Below, piece by piece: positions 11,894 through 22,855 of a DNA stretch of 64,000 nt (position 1 is the first letter of the stretch; each line of letters begins with the position of its first letter). The notes beneath the pieces are model-generated. The model was not told the origin of the DNA and did not search any database. It saw nothing but the letters and a program-made list of their open reading frames with translations. The stretch is from Gonapodya sp. JEL0774 (taxonomy: Eukaryota; Monoblepharomycota; Monoblepharidomycetes; Monoblepharidales; Gonapodyaceae). The stretch covers positions 62,001-126,000 of the forward strand of contig JADIIX010000051.1 of NCBI GenBank assembly GCA_027604505.1, read 5' to 3'. The translations under genes and the position numbers were made by a program.

Positions 11894-14062
11894 TCATGTG
11901 GTCGCCACCAAATTCAACTCGTACCATAGTTGGTCTGCTCCCTTCTCCACAGCCACGTCCACTTCCCCACCCTCTCTCATTCCTATAAACACACCATTCG
12001 CAACTCCTTTCACTCCACTGAGCCGCAACGCACGTGCATACTCGGGTGCTTCCACCCCAACGATCAACTTCGCGTATTCCTCCACACCCCACACCCGTCC
12101 GTATTTCAGTGTGCCCCTGAGACCCAAATCCTTTCCGACCCACCTATGCACTTTGGAGCTGTATTCGGAAGGATTCACCAAGTTCCCCACCACACCAGTC
12201 ACGCCTCCCTCCGCGAGTCGTCTTCCAAACCCACTAAAAACAGCGGCCATGACCTCCTCGCCGCCTTCCCCACCATCCCCATACGCCTCAAGTTTGGCCA
12301 CTTTACCTGGGTTGGGAATGTATGGAGGGTTTGCAAGCACGAGGTCAAACATTTTGCCGGTACCCAAAGGTTCGTATAGTGTGCCGACCATCACGGCGGC
12401 GTGTGTACCGTTGAGGGCGGAGTTAAATGATGCAAACCGGCAAGCTCGGGGATTGATGTCCACCAGCGTGGTCTCTGGCTGTTGAGAGCCAGCATGTCCT
12501 GCAGAGATGGCAATGGATCGAAGGAGTGCGGCCGCGGCGATACCTTGAACACCCGACCCCGTACAGAGGTCGAGAATGGAGAGCGGATGGACAGTGGAGG
12601 ATGCCCGCTGGGTGAGCGAGATGAGGGAAGACAAGAGGGACGAGGCAAGCGATCCAACGAGTGCAAGAGAGTCCACGCCAAGATGCATGACGGGGTCAAA
12701 GGCAGCACCGAGAGAGAGGGACGTTGTGTGGGGAAAGTCGGTGGCGAGGACGAGATTTGTGGGTGGTATTGGGGAAGTGGGAACGGGTAATGTTGGTGGG
12801 GGTAAACTGACTGGGTGGAATTGAATGAGTGGGTAATAGAGAGGGTCGGTAGCAGGGTCATCTCGCGAAAAGAGCATATTTTGGTCTTCACAGAATGCCA
12901 AGAGCTCTGGTGTTAGCGCACGTCCCAGAAGTGACCTCGGCAACGGCGATCCGACGAGAAAGAAGCGAGCGAGCGTGACGAGCTCTATGTTTGATGGGTT
13001 GGCCAGTGCTGCGAGCTTGGCGTCAGTCTCGCCTCTCGTCACTGGGTTGCACAGTGACTCTGCTGTGACGCCGTAGCCGACAGGGGCGCCGAACAAAGTC
13101 GCGATCGATGGTGAAGTATATCCGAGTGATATGAAACGGGCGCAAAGTGAGGAGGTGTGGTGGACGCGGAGATGGTGCTCGGAGGAGGGTGCTGGGGAAG
13201 GAGGAACGGGGATGAGACCCACCGGGAGTTTTGTGTGCTCCGGGTGTGGGTGAGCTGTCTTTGCTCCATCATCCATTGCATCAGCCTCCTCTTCCACTTC
13301 TGTATCGTCCTCTTGTGTGTCGACTTCGAAACCCCACAAGGAGCTTCGCAAACGGTTGAGCCTCATCCTTCCGTTGGGCAATCTCGCGCAAGTCACGACT
13401 TCGCCCTCAGCAACATCTCTCTGAGGCCAAATTATGCTATAAGCTTCACCAGAGGTGGCATCGATGATGATTGCATGGCAGAATGTGGCTGTAACAGAGG
13501 CATCAACGGGGGGAACGAGGCGAGTACCCAGTTCGTCCAGCACAAAGTACGCCTTGGTGCCTGTTTCATCCTCATAAGAGCCAGCCAGAATCCAGAGCCG
13601 TGCGGTGATTTCATCAAGGCGTGCGGCGAACATTTTCGTGTCCGCAATGACATTCGGTTCCAGTGGATCCATTTCCAATAGTCCTTCGATTCTCTCTCGT
13701 AGCGCAGGCATGGCTTCCAATTGCATCCTTGCTTCGACAGGATCTGCAAATGTCCAACAATGGTCTACGAGGAAAACATCTGATTCGCGAGACATTTGAG
13801 CAAGCGCGACCGCCGAGAGGCGGCAACCCTTTGGTTCATCGTCGTCTTCAGCGAGACCGACATGCGATCCCAGGTCATAGATTGCGTTGGAGACTTTGTG
13901 GTGGAGGGCAGGTATCAAAAACGTTGGGAGATCAGTCTCAGCAAGTAGGGGAGCATTTGCTTCCAACCAGGAATCGAAACCCGGCGACGGTGAGAATATG
14001 GATGGTCCTTCCTGAGCATCTTGCAATCCCTCCAAATCCATCGGTCGTTGTTTGCTGCACAA
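11894..14062 (-). CDS. fusion: TTLL12-like N-terminal domain + HemK-like SAM methyltransferase
   Basis: One uninterrupted 722-codon exon. Residues about 30-250 match the N-terminal domain of tubulin-tyrosine-ligase-like 12 (VFLVDHCWTFADPVEARMQL, YFVLDELGTRLVPP, SIIWPQRDVAEGE). An acidic, Pro/His-rich linker follows (about 255-300). The rest is a class I SAM methyltransferase of the HemK/PrmC type. An N-terminal lobe (TPELLAFCEDQNMLFSRDD, YYPLIQFHPVSL) leads to motif I at about 495 (ILDLCTGSGVQG), an acidic motif II (TTLVDINPRA) and the catalytic-type NPPYIPNP at about 578. NPPY enzymes methylate glutamine, adenine or similar planar amides. Bona fide TTLL12 has a TTL ligase domain after this N-terminal part, and none is present here. 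A second Met (MDLEGLQ) lies at 14041. The substrate is unknown. Head-to-head with the PARP-type zinc finger gene. Confidence 0.8.
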   Translation of the reverse strand: MCSKQRPMDLEGLQDAQEGPSIFSPSPGFDSWLEANAPLLAETDLPTFLIPALHHKVSNAIYDLGSHVGLAEDDDEPKGCRLSAVALAQMSRESDVFLVDHCWTFADPVEARMQLEAMPALRERIEGLLEMDPLEPNVIADTKMFAARLDEITARLWILAGSYEDETGTKAYFVLDELGTRLVPPVDASVTATFCHAIIIDATSGEAYSIIWPQRDVAEGEVVTCARLPNGRMRLNRLRSSLWGFEVDTQEDDTEVEEEADAMDDGAKTAHPHPEHTKLPVGLIPVPPSPAPSSEHHLRVHHTSSLCARFISLGYTSPSIATLFGAPVGYGVTAESLCNPVTRGETDAKLAALANPSNIELVTLARFFLVGSPLPRSLLGRALTPELLAFCEDQNMLFSRDDPATDPLYYPLIQFHPVSLPPPTLPVPTSPIPPTNLVLATDFPHTTSLSLGAAFDPVMHLGVDSLALVGSLASSLLSSLISLTQRASSTVHPLSILDLCTGSGVQGIAAAALLRSIAISAGHAGSQQPETTLVDINPRACRFASFNSALNGTHAAVMVGTLYEPLGTGKMFDLVLANPPYIPNPGKVAKLEAYGDGGEGGEEVMAAVFSGFGRRLAEGGVTGVVGNLVNPSEYSSKVHRWVGKDLGLRGTLKYGRVWGVEEYAKLIVGVEAPEYARALRLSGVKGVANGVFIGMREGGEVDVAVEKGADQLWYELNLVATT

Positions 14063-14390
14063 CCGTGGGAATGTTTTTCTGTCTTATTGCGGAGATGTTT
14101 CCGTGGTGACAAGGAGAAGTCAGATGACGGTTGGTATTTGATACCGGCCCCTCCTCGGATGTTACATTAATTAATAGATCGACGCCCAAAATCTTTAAGT
14201 GGGTGTACTTTACATTTGACCGGCGTGCATATCCAAAAGGAGGACGTCACGGAGTTTGTGTTGTACTTGAAGTATTAGGTTTCAACTTACTTATCCTTGT
14301 TTGATACCGACACCGCGACAGCATGGTTCATGTGGTTTCGGTGAACTAGAGTCTAGTCCAGTCTCGATTTCCACATACTTCCTCACTGCA
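14063..14390. promoter_or_regulatory. divergent promoter region
   Basis: This 328-bp gap separates the starts of the methyltransferase fusion (-) and the PARP-type zinc finger gene (+). It must hold both promoters. No specific site could be assigned. Confidence 0.4.
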
Positions 14391-15786
14391 ATGACTGTCC
14401 GTTTTACCATCGAGCAGGCAAAGGCAAGTGTTATTGTCTGCCCGCCTCTGTCGGGAAGTTGGGCCGGCGTCACCAAGCTAGGAAACCGATAAAAGATTAT
14501 CCGATGGTGCTCCAGTTCGCTCTATACTAGTGATCAAACTGGTTTTCTCTCCATTCTCCGTTTTTGCCGGTACTCCGACCTACTACATCTCACTCCCAAC
14601 AGAGCGGCCGTTCCAAATGCAAGGGCGCGAAGTGCAATCTCGGGCCGATCTCAGCCAAATCACTGCGAATCGGGCGACACGATGATAATTCCGGGTGTAG
14701 GTTTCACTTTTATAAGATGTCATTATGCTTGTTTAAACCCCACTAAACGCGGCAGTCGATGGCGAGTTGACCACCTGGTATCATCCAGAATGCTTTGCAA
14801 AGATGAAAAGTAACAGGGAAATAAAGCCGGAGGTGGAATGAACATTCTGGAAAATGTTTGCGATGCACAATGATTCACGGATGATTCAACAGGTGATCGT
14901 CGGTTTTACTCATTTGAGCCCCGAGGAACAAGAGAAGGTTAGAGGTCAGCTTTCGTTGAGCACCTCTGCTGTGGAGGACGGCTCAGCAGCTTCTGACGCG
15001 GGGAAATCGGCAGGCCTCCTACCTGGTGAGCTTTTGAATCATATTTGCACTTTTTGGGCCGGCATCGACAACGTGACTTCAATTCTCACTCTGTCATTTT
15101 CCAGAACTCGCAATACAGTACTCCGTTTCTTCCCGCGGACAGTGCTACTCGTGCAAGCAACGAATGCCAATGGGATTGCTCCGAATTTCAACAAGTGCAA
15201 ACACCAGCAAGGACCCAGAGAAACCTTACATGGTCGTACATTATTGTGAGTAGCGTGTCCAGAAGCTTGACGGGGGGGGCCGGGGGGTTGTGTGGGGGCG
15301 GAGGTGGTAAGGGTTATACCACCAGATGTTTTGATCCAGATTTGCTGTTGAGATTTGATGAAATGACCTCACTTTGTAGACCACCCCATCTGCTTTCAAA
15401 AGTCCGTGAACGCCACCTCCATACAACCTGTGACGTCCGTTGAGCACCTCCAAGGTTGGGAGTCCATCGACGAGGATCACCGAAAGTACGTACTCGAGTG
15501 TCTTGAAGGCCGCGAGCCCGAAGGCAGCGTACCAGTCAAGGTTAAGGACGGAAAGGATGAGGAGGGCAAACCCACCAAAAAGGCGCGCACTGCTAAGGGT
15601 GCCAAAACCATGGCAGCGGAAGATGGGGATATGAAAGACGCGAGCGAAGACGCTGAGGATGATGAGGAAGAGAAAGGGAAGGAGACAGAAAAAGTGGAGG
15701 CCGGGGAGCCGGAAGGAGAGACAGCCTCAAAAGTGAAGAAGAAGGGAGTTGCAGACGCACCGGGGGATAAGCGCAAACGCAAATGA
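14391..15786 (+). CDS. double PARP-type zinc finger protein, no catalytic PARP domain
   Basis: Six exons (14391-14423, 14603-14696, 14756-14832, 14893-15025, 15105-15245, 15380-15786) give 294 aa. Finger 1 reads SGRSKCKGAKC, LRIGRH, FDGELTTWYHPECFAKM. After a spacer (VGFTHLSPEEQEKVRGQL) finger 2 reads SSRGQCYSCKQRMPMGLLRI, MVVHYYHPICF. Both keep the Cys-Cys-His-Cys ligands of PARP-type fingers, which recognise DNA breaks in PARP1 and DNA ligase III. The C-terminus is highly charged, with Lys/Glu-rich blocks and a basic end (KRKRK), which suits a nuclear protein. No ADP-ribosyltransferase domain follows; the frame stops at 15786. Similar stand-alone PARP-finger proteins exist in fission yeast. 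A role in DNA damage or chromatin is inference. Intron 1 uses a GC donor. Confidence 0.85.
14424..14602 (+). other. GC-AG intron 1 of the PARP-type zinc finger gene
   Basis: The exon ends GAGCAGGCAAAG and the intron begins GCAAGT, the usual form of GC donors, and ends CCAACAG. It joins IEQAK to SGRSKC, which matches the conserved start of a PARP finger. The only nearby GT would break the frame. Confidence 0.75.
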
Positions 15787-16018
15787 GTAACGAAAGTCAC
15801 TTATTATCTACAATTGACTGTACTACACTGCACATCACTGATTGTCGGCGGCGACGGTGTGGAAGAAGCAAAGGCCCGGTAAGATCAATATCATATTGCC
15901 ATAATACAAGAGTCTCTATCGCGCAATCTCAAATTTTTTCGGTGCTCCCGGTCGCACTTCTATAAACATCGTGCACAGTGTCGGGATCTGAACTTCTGCT
16001 CACATTGCTCCCAACTCT

Positions 16019-18726
16019 TTACTCCCAACCAATTGTGGGAAACTGCCTCGAAAAGTCCACCACTTCCTTCTTCAGTGCCTGTAGCTCGGGTACATCCTCA
16101 CCCTCACCCAATGAGTCCTTGAAGTCCTTCAATCGTGTTCCTAATTCCCACAGAGTAAGCAACAAGAAGACACGTTAAGGTCAGTCAGAACAATGAAGAC
16201 AAAAGATGAACAAAGAAACTGGCTGGAGGCCCATAACGTACCGGTGACGCCGGACTGTATCTTGAGTGTTAGCTTTATAGCCCTGTCGACGAACTCGCAA
16301 ATCTGTGCGAAATCGTTCTCCACAAGCCCTCGAGTGGTCATCGCGGGAGAACCTGATACGGCGCCGGTGCGCATTGCAATGCGCGTGGGAAGATAGAAGC
16401 AACACAAATTGAGTGACCTAGATCGTGGTTCTGCTCAGGCTCAAACCGCAGGTACAACGCACCCATCCTCAAACCCCCCGGAATCAATGCACTCTTGTCC
16501 CCTGGCACTGTGTTCTTATTCGCAGCGATCTTGGCGAGTTCGAGCACCCGTTCTACTCGAGCACCGTCCGTTTTCTGGGGAAAAAGAGAAACGAATGTGA
16601 TACAGGACACAAAAAAGGTGTGGAAAAGGAAAAAGACAGGGAGGCGAGGGTGATGAATAAGTGATCGGGAAGCAACATAACAATCGATTTTGTGTGACGA
16701 ATCTGGGGGTTCACATCAAGACCATTATCCCGCCACCAAACCCACCTTGTCTCTCAGATCCACCAGCAGCAAATGCGTATCCGTGCCGCCCGTCGTCATC
16801 GTGTACCCCATTCCCCCGAACCTCTTCTCCATCTCCTTTGCATTCCGCAACACCTGTTGAGCATACGCCTTGAATTCCGCTGACTGCGCCTGCTTCAAGG
16901 CCACAGCCAGCGCCGCGATTGTGTGGTTATGCGGTCCGCCTTGGTGCCCCGGAAAAACTGACGAGTTGATTTTCTCGGCGTAGTCGTACAGGATAGGTTG
17001 GTTGGTCTTCTTGTCATGGGATTTAACGCCTCGACGGTAGAAAATCATGGCACCGCGTGGGCCGCGTAGAGATTTGTGGGTCGTAGTGGTGACGATGTCG
17101 GCGAAGGGGAACGGGTTGGGGAGTGCCGAGGCAGCGACAAGACCTGCAAAAAGAGAGGGATTTCGTCAGCAGGAGGCTACAGTATCCCGAACAGGTGTGA
17201 ATGGGGGCAAGGGTCAAATATAGAGAGCAGTATTATGAGCCTGATACCTCTACACGTTTCTCGACTTCAATATATCCAGTCGTGTCCTTTATCCACGTCG
17301 TCCAAACCACAAGTTGCGGTCCTGCGATCCCGTTAACCACCCTTATCATCCAATCCACAAAACGCCCACCACTGCCACAGCAACATTTCCCACGTCGATC
17401 CACCCTATCCCGTTCCCATCTCCCGTTCACCACACTCACCGCTAATATGTGCCATATCCACCATCACTACCGCTCCCACCTTATCCGCAATCTTCCTCAT
17501 TCTCTCATAGTCCCAGTTCCTACTGTACGCCGATCCTCCAACGACGATCAGTTTGGGTCGAAACACAGCCGCGGTTGCTTCGAGTGCGTCATAGTCCACC
17601 AGTCCGGTGCGCTCGTCGCAGCGATACGGTACTTGCTCAAAGTAGGAAGAGATTGCGGAAATTTTCTTGGTGGGAGTGGCGTAGCCGTGGGAGAGGCTGA
17701 GGTGGATGTGATAGTGTGAGTTGAGGGATGGTTGGGGTGTGGGTGACAGAGGGTGTTTCAATGAATTGGCAGTGGTGAAACGCGGCATATGCCGTGAAAA
17801 TGCGCAGATGAGGTTGGTCTTTGGTATTTCCTCCTCTTTCTCATGATTGGGAAGCCTCACCGTGTCAATACTCACTGTCCTCCATGGGGCAAATCCAACC
17901 CCATGATCCTGCCTCCCTTGCCTACAATGCCATAATACACGTACAGATTTGCTGGTGCTCCCGACAACGCCTGCACGTTGACGCCCCATTCATTTTCATT
18001 CAGTCCAAATGCCTGCAACGCCCGCTGCTGGCACAAAGTCTCTGCAGCGTCAATGAACTCGTTGCCCCCGTAATACCGGGCACCAGGGTACCCCTCGGAG
18101 TACTTGTTCTGCATGACCGAGCCAAGAACTGTGGAGACGGAGAGCGAAGTGAAGTTCTAATGGGGGATCGTTTTAGTAGGATCGTTCCCTTCGTTTATAA
18201 CCTCAAGCCCCGCCATTCCCCGCCGATTTATTTTCCGCACTTTTCAATCAAGTAATTGCGGGTCTTCTATGCCTTCCAAGCCGCTTCCATCCATAATTGC
18301 TGGCCTCCAGAACGCCTCCGTCAGGTTCACTATCGTTCTCTGTCAGATTCACCATCGTCTCCGTTACACACCTCAGATGGAATAAGGACAATCGAATCTC
18401 TCTGTCTATATTTCTCGTTTTCAATAATTTGAGCCATTTCTGGGTCTACTTGAGCGAGGGGGAGATTGAGTTTCTTGACGAAGTGAAGACAATAGGATTT
18501 GCGATGACAGAAATGAGAACGCGGAGGAAAAAATGGAAATTGGAAGATACAAGAGGACTGTTCAGAAAGCGGAAGAACAGAAGGATAGAAAAAGTCGAGA
18601 ATGCTTCACCTTTGCATCTCGTACAGCTGCAGAGAGAGCTCGACTGGAACTAATGGACCACTGCCTGGAAAGGGCGGTGACGGCTGACACTTGAGCAGAA
18701 AGCAGGCGGGGAGTTTTCGTGAACAT
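16019..18726 (-). CDS. SHM1: serine hydroxymethyltransferase, probably mitochondrial
   Basis: Eight exons (18726-18610, 18473-18372, 18156-17876, 17696-17440, 17143-16746, 16574-16463, 16352-16242, 16140-16019) join to 499 aa. The enzyme is PLP-dependent and interconverts serine plus tetrahydrofolate with glycine plus methylene-tetrahydrofolate. Seen are [13 protein letters not shown], the substrate loop [32 protein letters not shown], and the PLP-lysine motif [30 protein letters not shown] and a normal C-terminus ending FPTIGWE follow. The first exon is rich in Ser, Ala and Arg with almost no acidic residues ([16 protein letters not shown]...), which looks like a mitochondrial presequence. 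One residue block in exon 2 ([12 protein letters not shown]) differs from the usual RQWRGLELIASE. Introns of 215 and 296 bp are long for this window. Confidence 0.93.
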
Positions 18727-19161
18727 GGTTGGAATTCGCGGGAATTGAGAGTGTTTTTAGGATGGATGGAATATTGGGGCACTGTCTTCTCTTTGTCAGC
18801 GCCGTTGGTATCCACACAATGCGCTCAAATAATGCGTTCACATTTTACATGAGTTCAATTCAGTAAATGCCGTGATATATAGAAACATGCGGCAGACTCA
18901 TCTGCTCCGCGCGCTTGAAGTGAGCGACGACGGCCCGAATTTCCCTCTCATTCTCTTTAGAAACACCCGCGAGTACAACACAATGGTTTAAAGAAGTATG
19001 TCTGCTCTCAATATTCGTGGTGTGCGTCAAAGTTAACGCTCAAGCTCCCATGTCGGTTGGCTTGTTACCCGATTCCGATACTCCCAGTCGCTCAAACGAA
19101 CACGCACGCTGGATCCGGACGTTCCCGACAATTTCCCTTCGTTGACTTCTTCAGCATAAAG
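18727..19161. promoter_or_regulatory. divergent promoter region between SHMT and epoxide hydrolase
   Basis: This 435-bp gap separates two head-to-head starts. The frame of the hydrolase stays open upstream to 19057 but lacks family similarity there. No individual promoter element could be assigned. Confidence 0.4.
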
Positions 19162-20620
19162 ATGGCGACATCCGAGCTGTCACCGCTCCCCCTCGCACCC
19201 AACATCCGCTCTCGCTACATCGAAGTTCGAGATCTCAGAATGCACTTCCTCGAGGCAGGATGGGAAAGCGGGGGGAGAAAGCTGGTCGTATTGCTACACG
19301 GATTTCCCGAAATCGCTTTCTCATATCGAAAGGTGACGAAGGGACTGGACGTCGCTGCAATTCGTTGGTAACCAATTCGCCTGAGCAGACTTTGCCTGCT
19401 CTTGCTGTAGGTTCTCAAAAATCGAAAATTGGAGAAACTCTGCTCAAGTTAGTCCGGACATGTGTGCCAACCCGTTCTCTAGATCGCCGGCTACCACGTG
19501 GTCGCTCCGGACCAACGGGGGTATGGCCGTACGACTGGATGGGACATCAGTTACACCACCGACTTGACAGCAGTACGGCTCACAAACCTCGCTACCGATG
19601 TGGTTGCGTTGGTATACGCGCTCGGATACTCGTCCGTAGCCATGGTGGTTGGACACGACTTTGGCAGTCCCGTGGCTTCAAGTGAGTGCTCTCTCTTCCC
19701 ATGAGCTTTGAAAGTCTTCACGGTTTTCCCAACACCAAACCCAAATCGCATGACACAGCCTGTGCTCTCTACCGTCCCGACATCTTTCAATCATGCGTGC
19801 TCATGTCTGCTCCATTTGCCGGTCCTCCCAAACTCCCCTCCCGCGGCCCGCACTCGAATGCACCATCCAACTCCTCTTCTTCCCTCCTCCACTCCCAACT
19901 CGCCTCCCTGCCCCGACCTAGAAAGCACTATCACGAATACTACACACTCCCGGGCACCAATGCCGAAATGATGAGTGCGCAAGGTGGCTTGAAACGATTC
20001 TTTAGGGCTTATTTTCACATGAAATCGGGTGATTGGGCTGGGAATGAGCCGCGCGCACTCAAGGGATGGATCGCTGTGAGTGGTTGGACTAACGATGAGG
20101 ACGGCCCACATCATTGTGCACAGCGTTCGTGTCCCAATCCAATACATGTTTGCTTACCGCAATGCAGGAAGAATTAGCTCACATGCCAACCTACTACATT
20201 ATGGACGCCGCGGCTACCATGCCTCAATCCGTCGTCGAGCCCACCCCCAACGAAGTCACGCACAACGTGTGGCTCCCCGACGCGGACCTCGCCGTCTATG
20301 TCTCCGAATATTCCCGGACCACATTTCAAGGCGGACTCAACTGGTACCGTGTTCGTCTCGCACAGTTAGACGTGGACCAGTGCATCATGGCTGGCAAACC
20401 ATTTCCAGTACCGCTGCTCTTCGTGGGCGGGAGTAAGGACTGGGGTGTGAGGCAGAGCCCAGGTGTTGCGGAGGCCATGCAGACTTTGGAGAATTTCCGG
20501 GGAATGAGGATGGTGGAGGGGGCAGGACACTGGGTCCAGCAAGAGCGGTGCGAGGAGGTGAACAATATTTTGATGGACTTCTTGGGTCAAATGGAGAAGG
20601 AAACCGCGAAAACCGAGTAA
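19162..20620 (+). CDS. epoxide-hydrolase-like alpha/beta hydrolase
   Basis: Four exons (19162-19332, 19483-19681, 19759-20075, 20168-20620) join to 379 aa. The oxyanion motif HGFPE is at residues 46-50. The nucleophile elbow is GHDFGS with Asp about 116, as in epoxide hydrolases and haloalkane dehalogenases and unlike the serine of esterases. DQRGYGRTTGW precedes it. The C-terminus has the acid segment VGGSKDWGV and the catalytic histidine in EGAGHWVQQE. A tyrosine in the cap (LNWYRVRL) fits the epoxide-activating Tyr. The enzyme would add water to an epoxide, either xenobiotic or lipid; the substrate is not visible. The preferred start is the Met of MATSELSPL; an upstream in-frame Met at 19057 would add 35 residues. 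Confidence 0.85.
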
Positions 20621-21050
20621 TGGAGACGTGGCATCATGAAGAGAGAAATTGCGACATTCCATAGTTCATCTGAACATCCAGTTCATTAAATGGCAGCTGT
20701 TTCACCCAGTGTTCGGCAGAACTCGTCAAACGACACACGCCACTTTAACCCGCCCTTCAACATGTTACATAACTAGGATCTGAAAATGGTCGTCGTGATC
20801 GCCGCAGGATCACAAGCGTTCAGTCGGAAGTCACATGTTCCGAGCAGTTTTACGATAAGACAAGTAGAAAATAAATTGAGCCCATTGATTCAGATAGCTA
20901 TGTGTTTCATGGGAACAGAACACTAGTGATGCCGTTTTGGGAACTCTCTTCACAAACGACAATCCTTCTTCAATCGCGCTCAGTCGCCGTTCTCCGTTTC
21001 GGCAAATCCTTCGAGTGAAAACAACTTCCTCCGCCCCAATAATAGCAGAC
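20621..21050. other. intergenic
   Basis: This 430-bp gap lies between the hydrolase stop and the second ZZ/RING start. The ZZ/RING frame is open upstream to 20937, but those codons have no ZZ similarity and are probably leader. Nothing else was seen. Confidence 0.45.
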
Positions 21051-22855
21051 ATGTTTCGTCGGGGTGAATCCCCTCGTGATACCTTTCGACTATTGCACCA
21101 CCGCTCGCATTCCAAAACCGCCAATCGCAAGCCCCACCCACACTCACGGAGCATCTCCGAAACTCTGTGGCCGAATGTGTGTTGTGATGAATGCGGTACT
21201 CGAGGATTAAATGAACGTGTGAAGTGCAGGAGCTGTCGAGACTACGATCTGTGTATGACCTGTCACCGAAACGTGGAGACAATTCATCCCGAGCATCAAT
21301 TTGGACTATGGATGCCACCGCTAAAAGATCAGGTAATACGTTCGCGATCTTTGGAAGTTGCTCTGATAAGTGTGATGTAATTCAATCATCATTAGGATGG
21401 ACTCCGATTTCTATGGACCACTGTCATGTGTAATGTCTGCAGAGAAACGAATTTGATCGAGAGGTTTAAGGTGGGCGTTTTCCTGAAAATCTCGCATCTC
21501 GCGCAGACTAGAGCTCGTATCTTCCTCTTTCCTGCCGCTAATTCGGCAGTGCCACGACTGTCCAGACTATGATTTGTGCCGCAAATGCTTTGAGAACGTC
21601 GCTGTGGTGCATCCAGAGCACACTTTTAGCCTGGTTCTGCCACCCAAAAATCCTGCACCTCCCGTACTTGTGGGGAAACGGTTCTGGACATGGGTTACGT
21701 GCAGCTATTGCGACCGGAGTGAATTGTCAGAGAGATTCAGAGTAAGTACTCTTGCCTTTTCCAAATTTCCTCAGGCTTGTGAAACGGTCCTTGTTCATTG
21801 CAGTGCCGACTGTGTTCGAATTACGACCTTTGCGGAACTTGTTTCATGTTCCGAAACACTATCCACCCAAAGCATCCATTCGGACTTCTCTTCCCTCCAG
21901 CCCGTGACGCGAGGTCTGCCGAGAGAGTATCATTAGCCGGGCCGACCCGTTCTGCCTCCCCGTATCAGAACGATGTTGTATGTGACCTCTGTGGAGCGAA
22001 AAATTTGGAAGAATGGCTCAACGTGAGTCCAAAAATTCCATCGATACGATTCCCCCCTTTTAACCAACTCTTTCTTTAGTGTCTCTCTTGTCGCGGTCGA
22101 AATCACGCTGTTTGCGAGGATTGCTTCCATTCTTTTGACGAGGAGAGTACGCAGCACCGCTTTGAGCTGGTGCTGTCTCGACGTGAAAGGGTGAGTATCA
22201 AGGGATTCACTTGCCCTTGATCTGAGGAGAGCATGTGAGCTCATAACCGCTCCAAGCAGATTGATAAACCTGCATTGCCAGTACCACACACGGCGGCACC
22301 GGCTGTACGGATCCACTATCAGGACGACATTCACCGATTGGCACACGAGACACTGAGCAAACCTTCGACAACAACGATCACATTGGTTGAAGAAGCCAAA
22401 GACTTGACCCGAGTTTCCGTCGAGCAAATATCATCCGCTGCCGACCGTTTGCAGAGCATGGGAAGGTCACCGACATTGAGGAGTTTAATTCAGGCTTCCT
22501 TGGAGACGGATCCATCGACTCAATTGCAGCTAGCAGGAGGACGAAGTCAGCAGGTCTCTAGTTCGGGGACTGAACCTTTGAGCACGACTTGTGTGAGAAC
22601 TTGGACAGACGTATCACATAATGCACCGTCGTTGTTAATGTGAACGCTCTGATAACTACGTCAGGTTTTGTGCAAGAGCTCGGCCCAGAATATTTCATTA
22701 GTTCCCTGGTGCGTGTTTGTCCACCTTCGAATCAAATCATTTGTGGGATACACATGACCTTCCTTCCCCCTCTTCACACCAGTGGTCATCAAGCGATATG
22801 TGAAGAAGGGCTGCGCTCTCAACTGTCCGTCCTGCCCTCCCTGTCAGAGATCTAG
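21051..22855 (+). CDS. four-ZZ zinc finger protein with truncated C-terminal RING (paralogue of 1898-4182)
   Basis: Eight exons (21051-21332, 21396-21470, 21550-21741, 21804-22022, 22080-22190, 22260-22592, 22665-22708, 22783-22855) give 442 aa. ZZ1 lies in exon 1 (CDECGTRGLNERVKC, CRDYDLC). ZZ2 to ZZ4 are split across exons 2/3, 3/4 and 4/5. The pre-RING helix PTLRSLIQASL matches the minus-strand paralogue. Exons 2 and 3 have exactly the same sizes (75 and 192 nt) as exons 4 and 5 there; the two extra one-ZZ exons of that gene are absent here. The RING begins well (CVLC, then PCGHQAICEE). The frame then runs into GLRSQLSV and stops at 22853, losing the last zinc-binding cysteines. These are present out of frame (CPSCPPCQR). 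The gene may be a recent pseudogene, encode a RING-less protein, or contain a base-call error. Confidence 0.75.
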
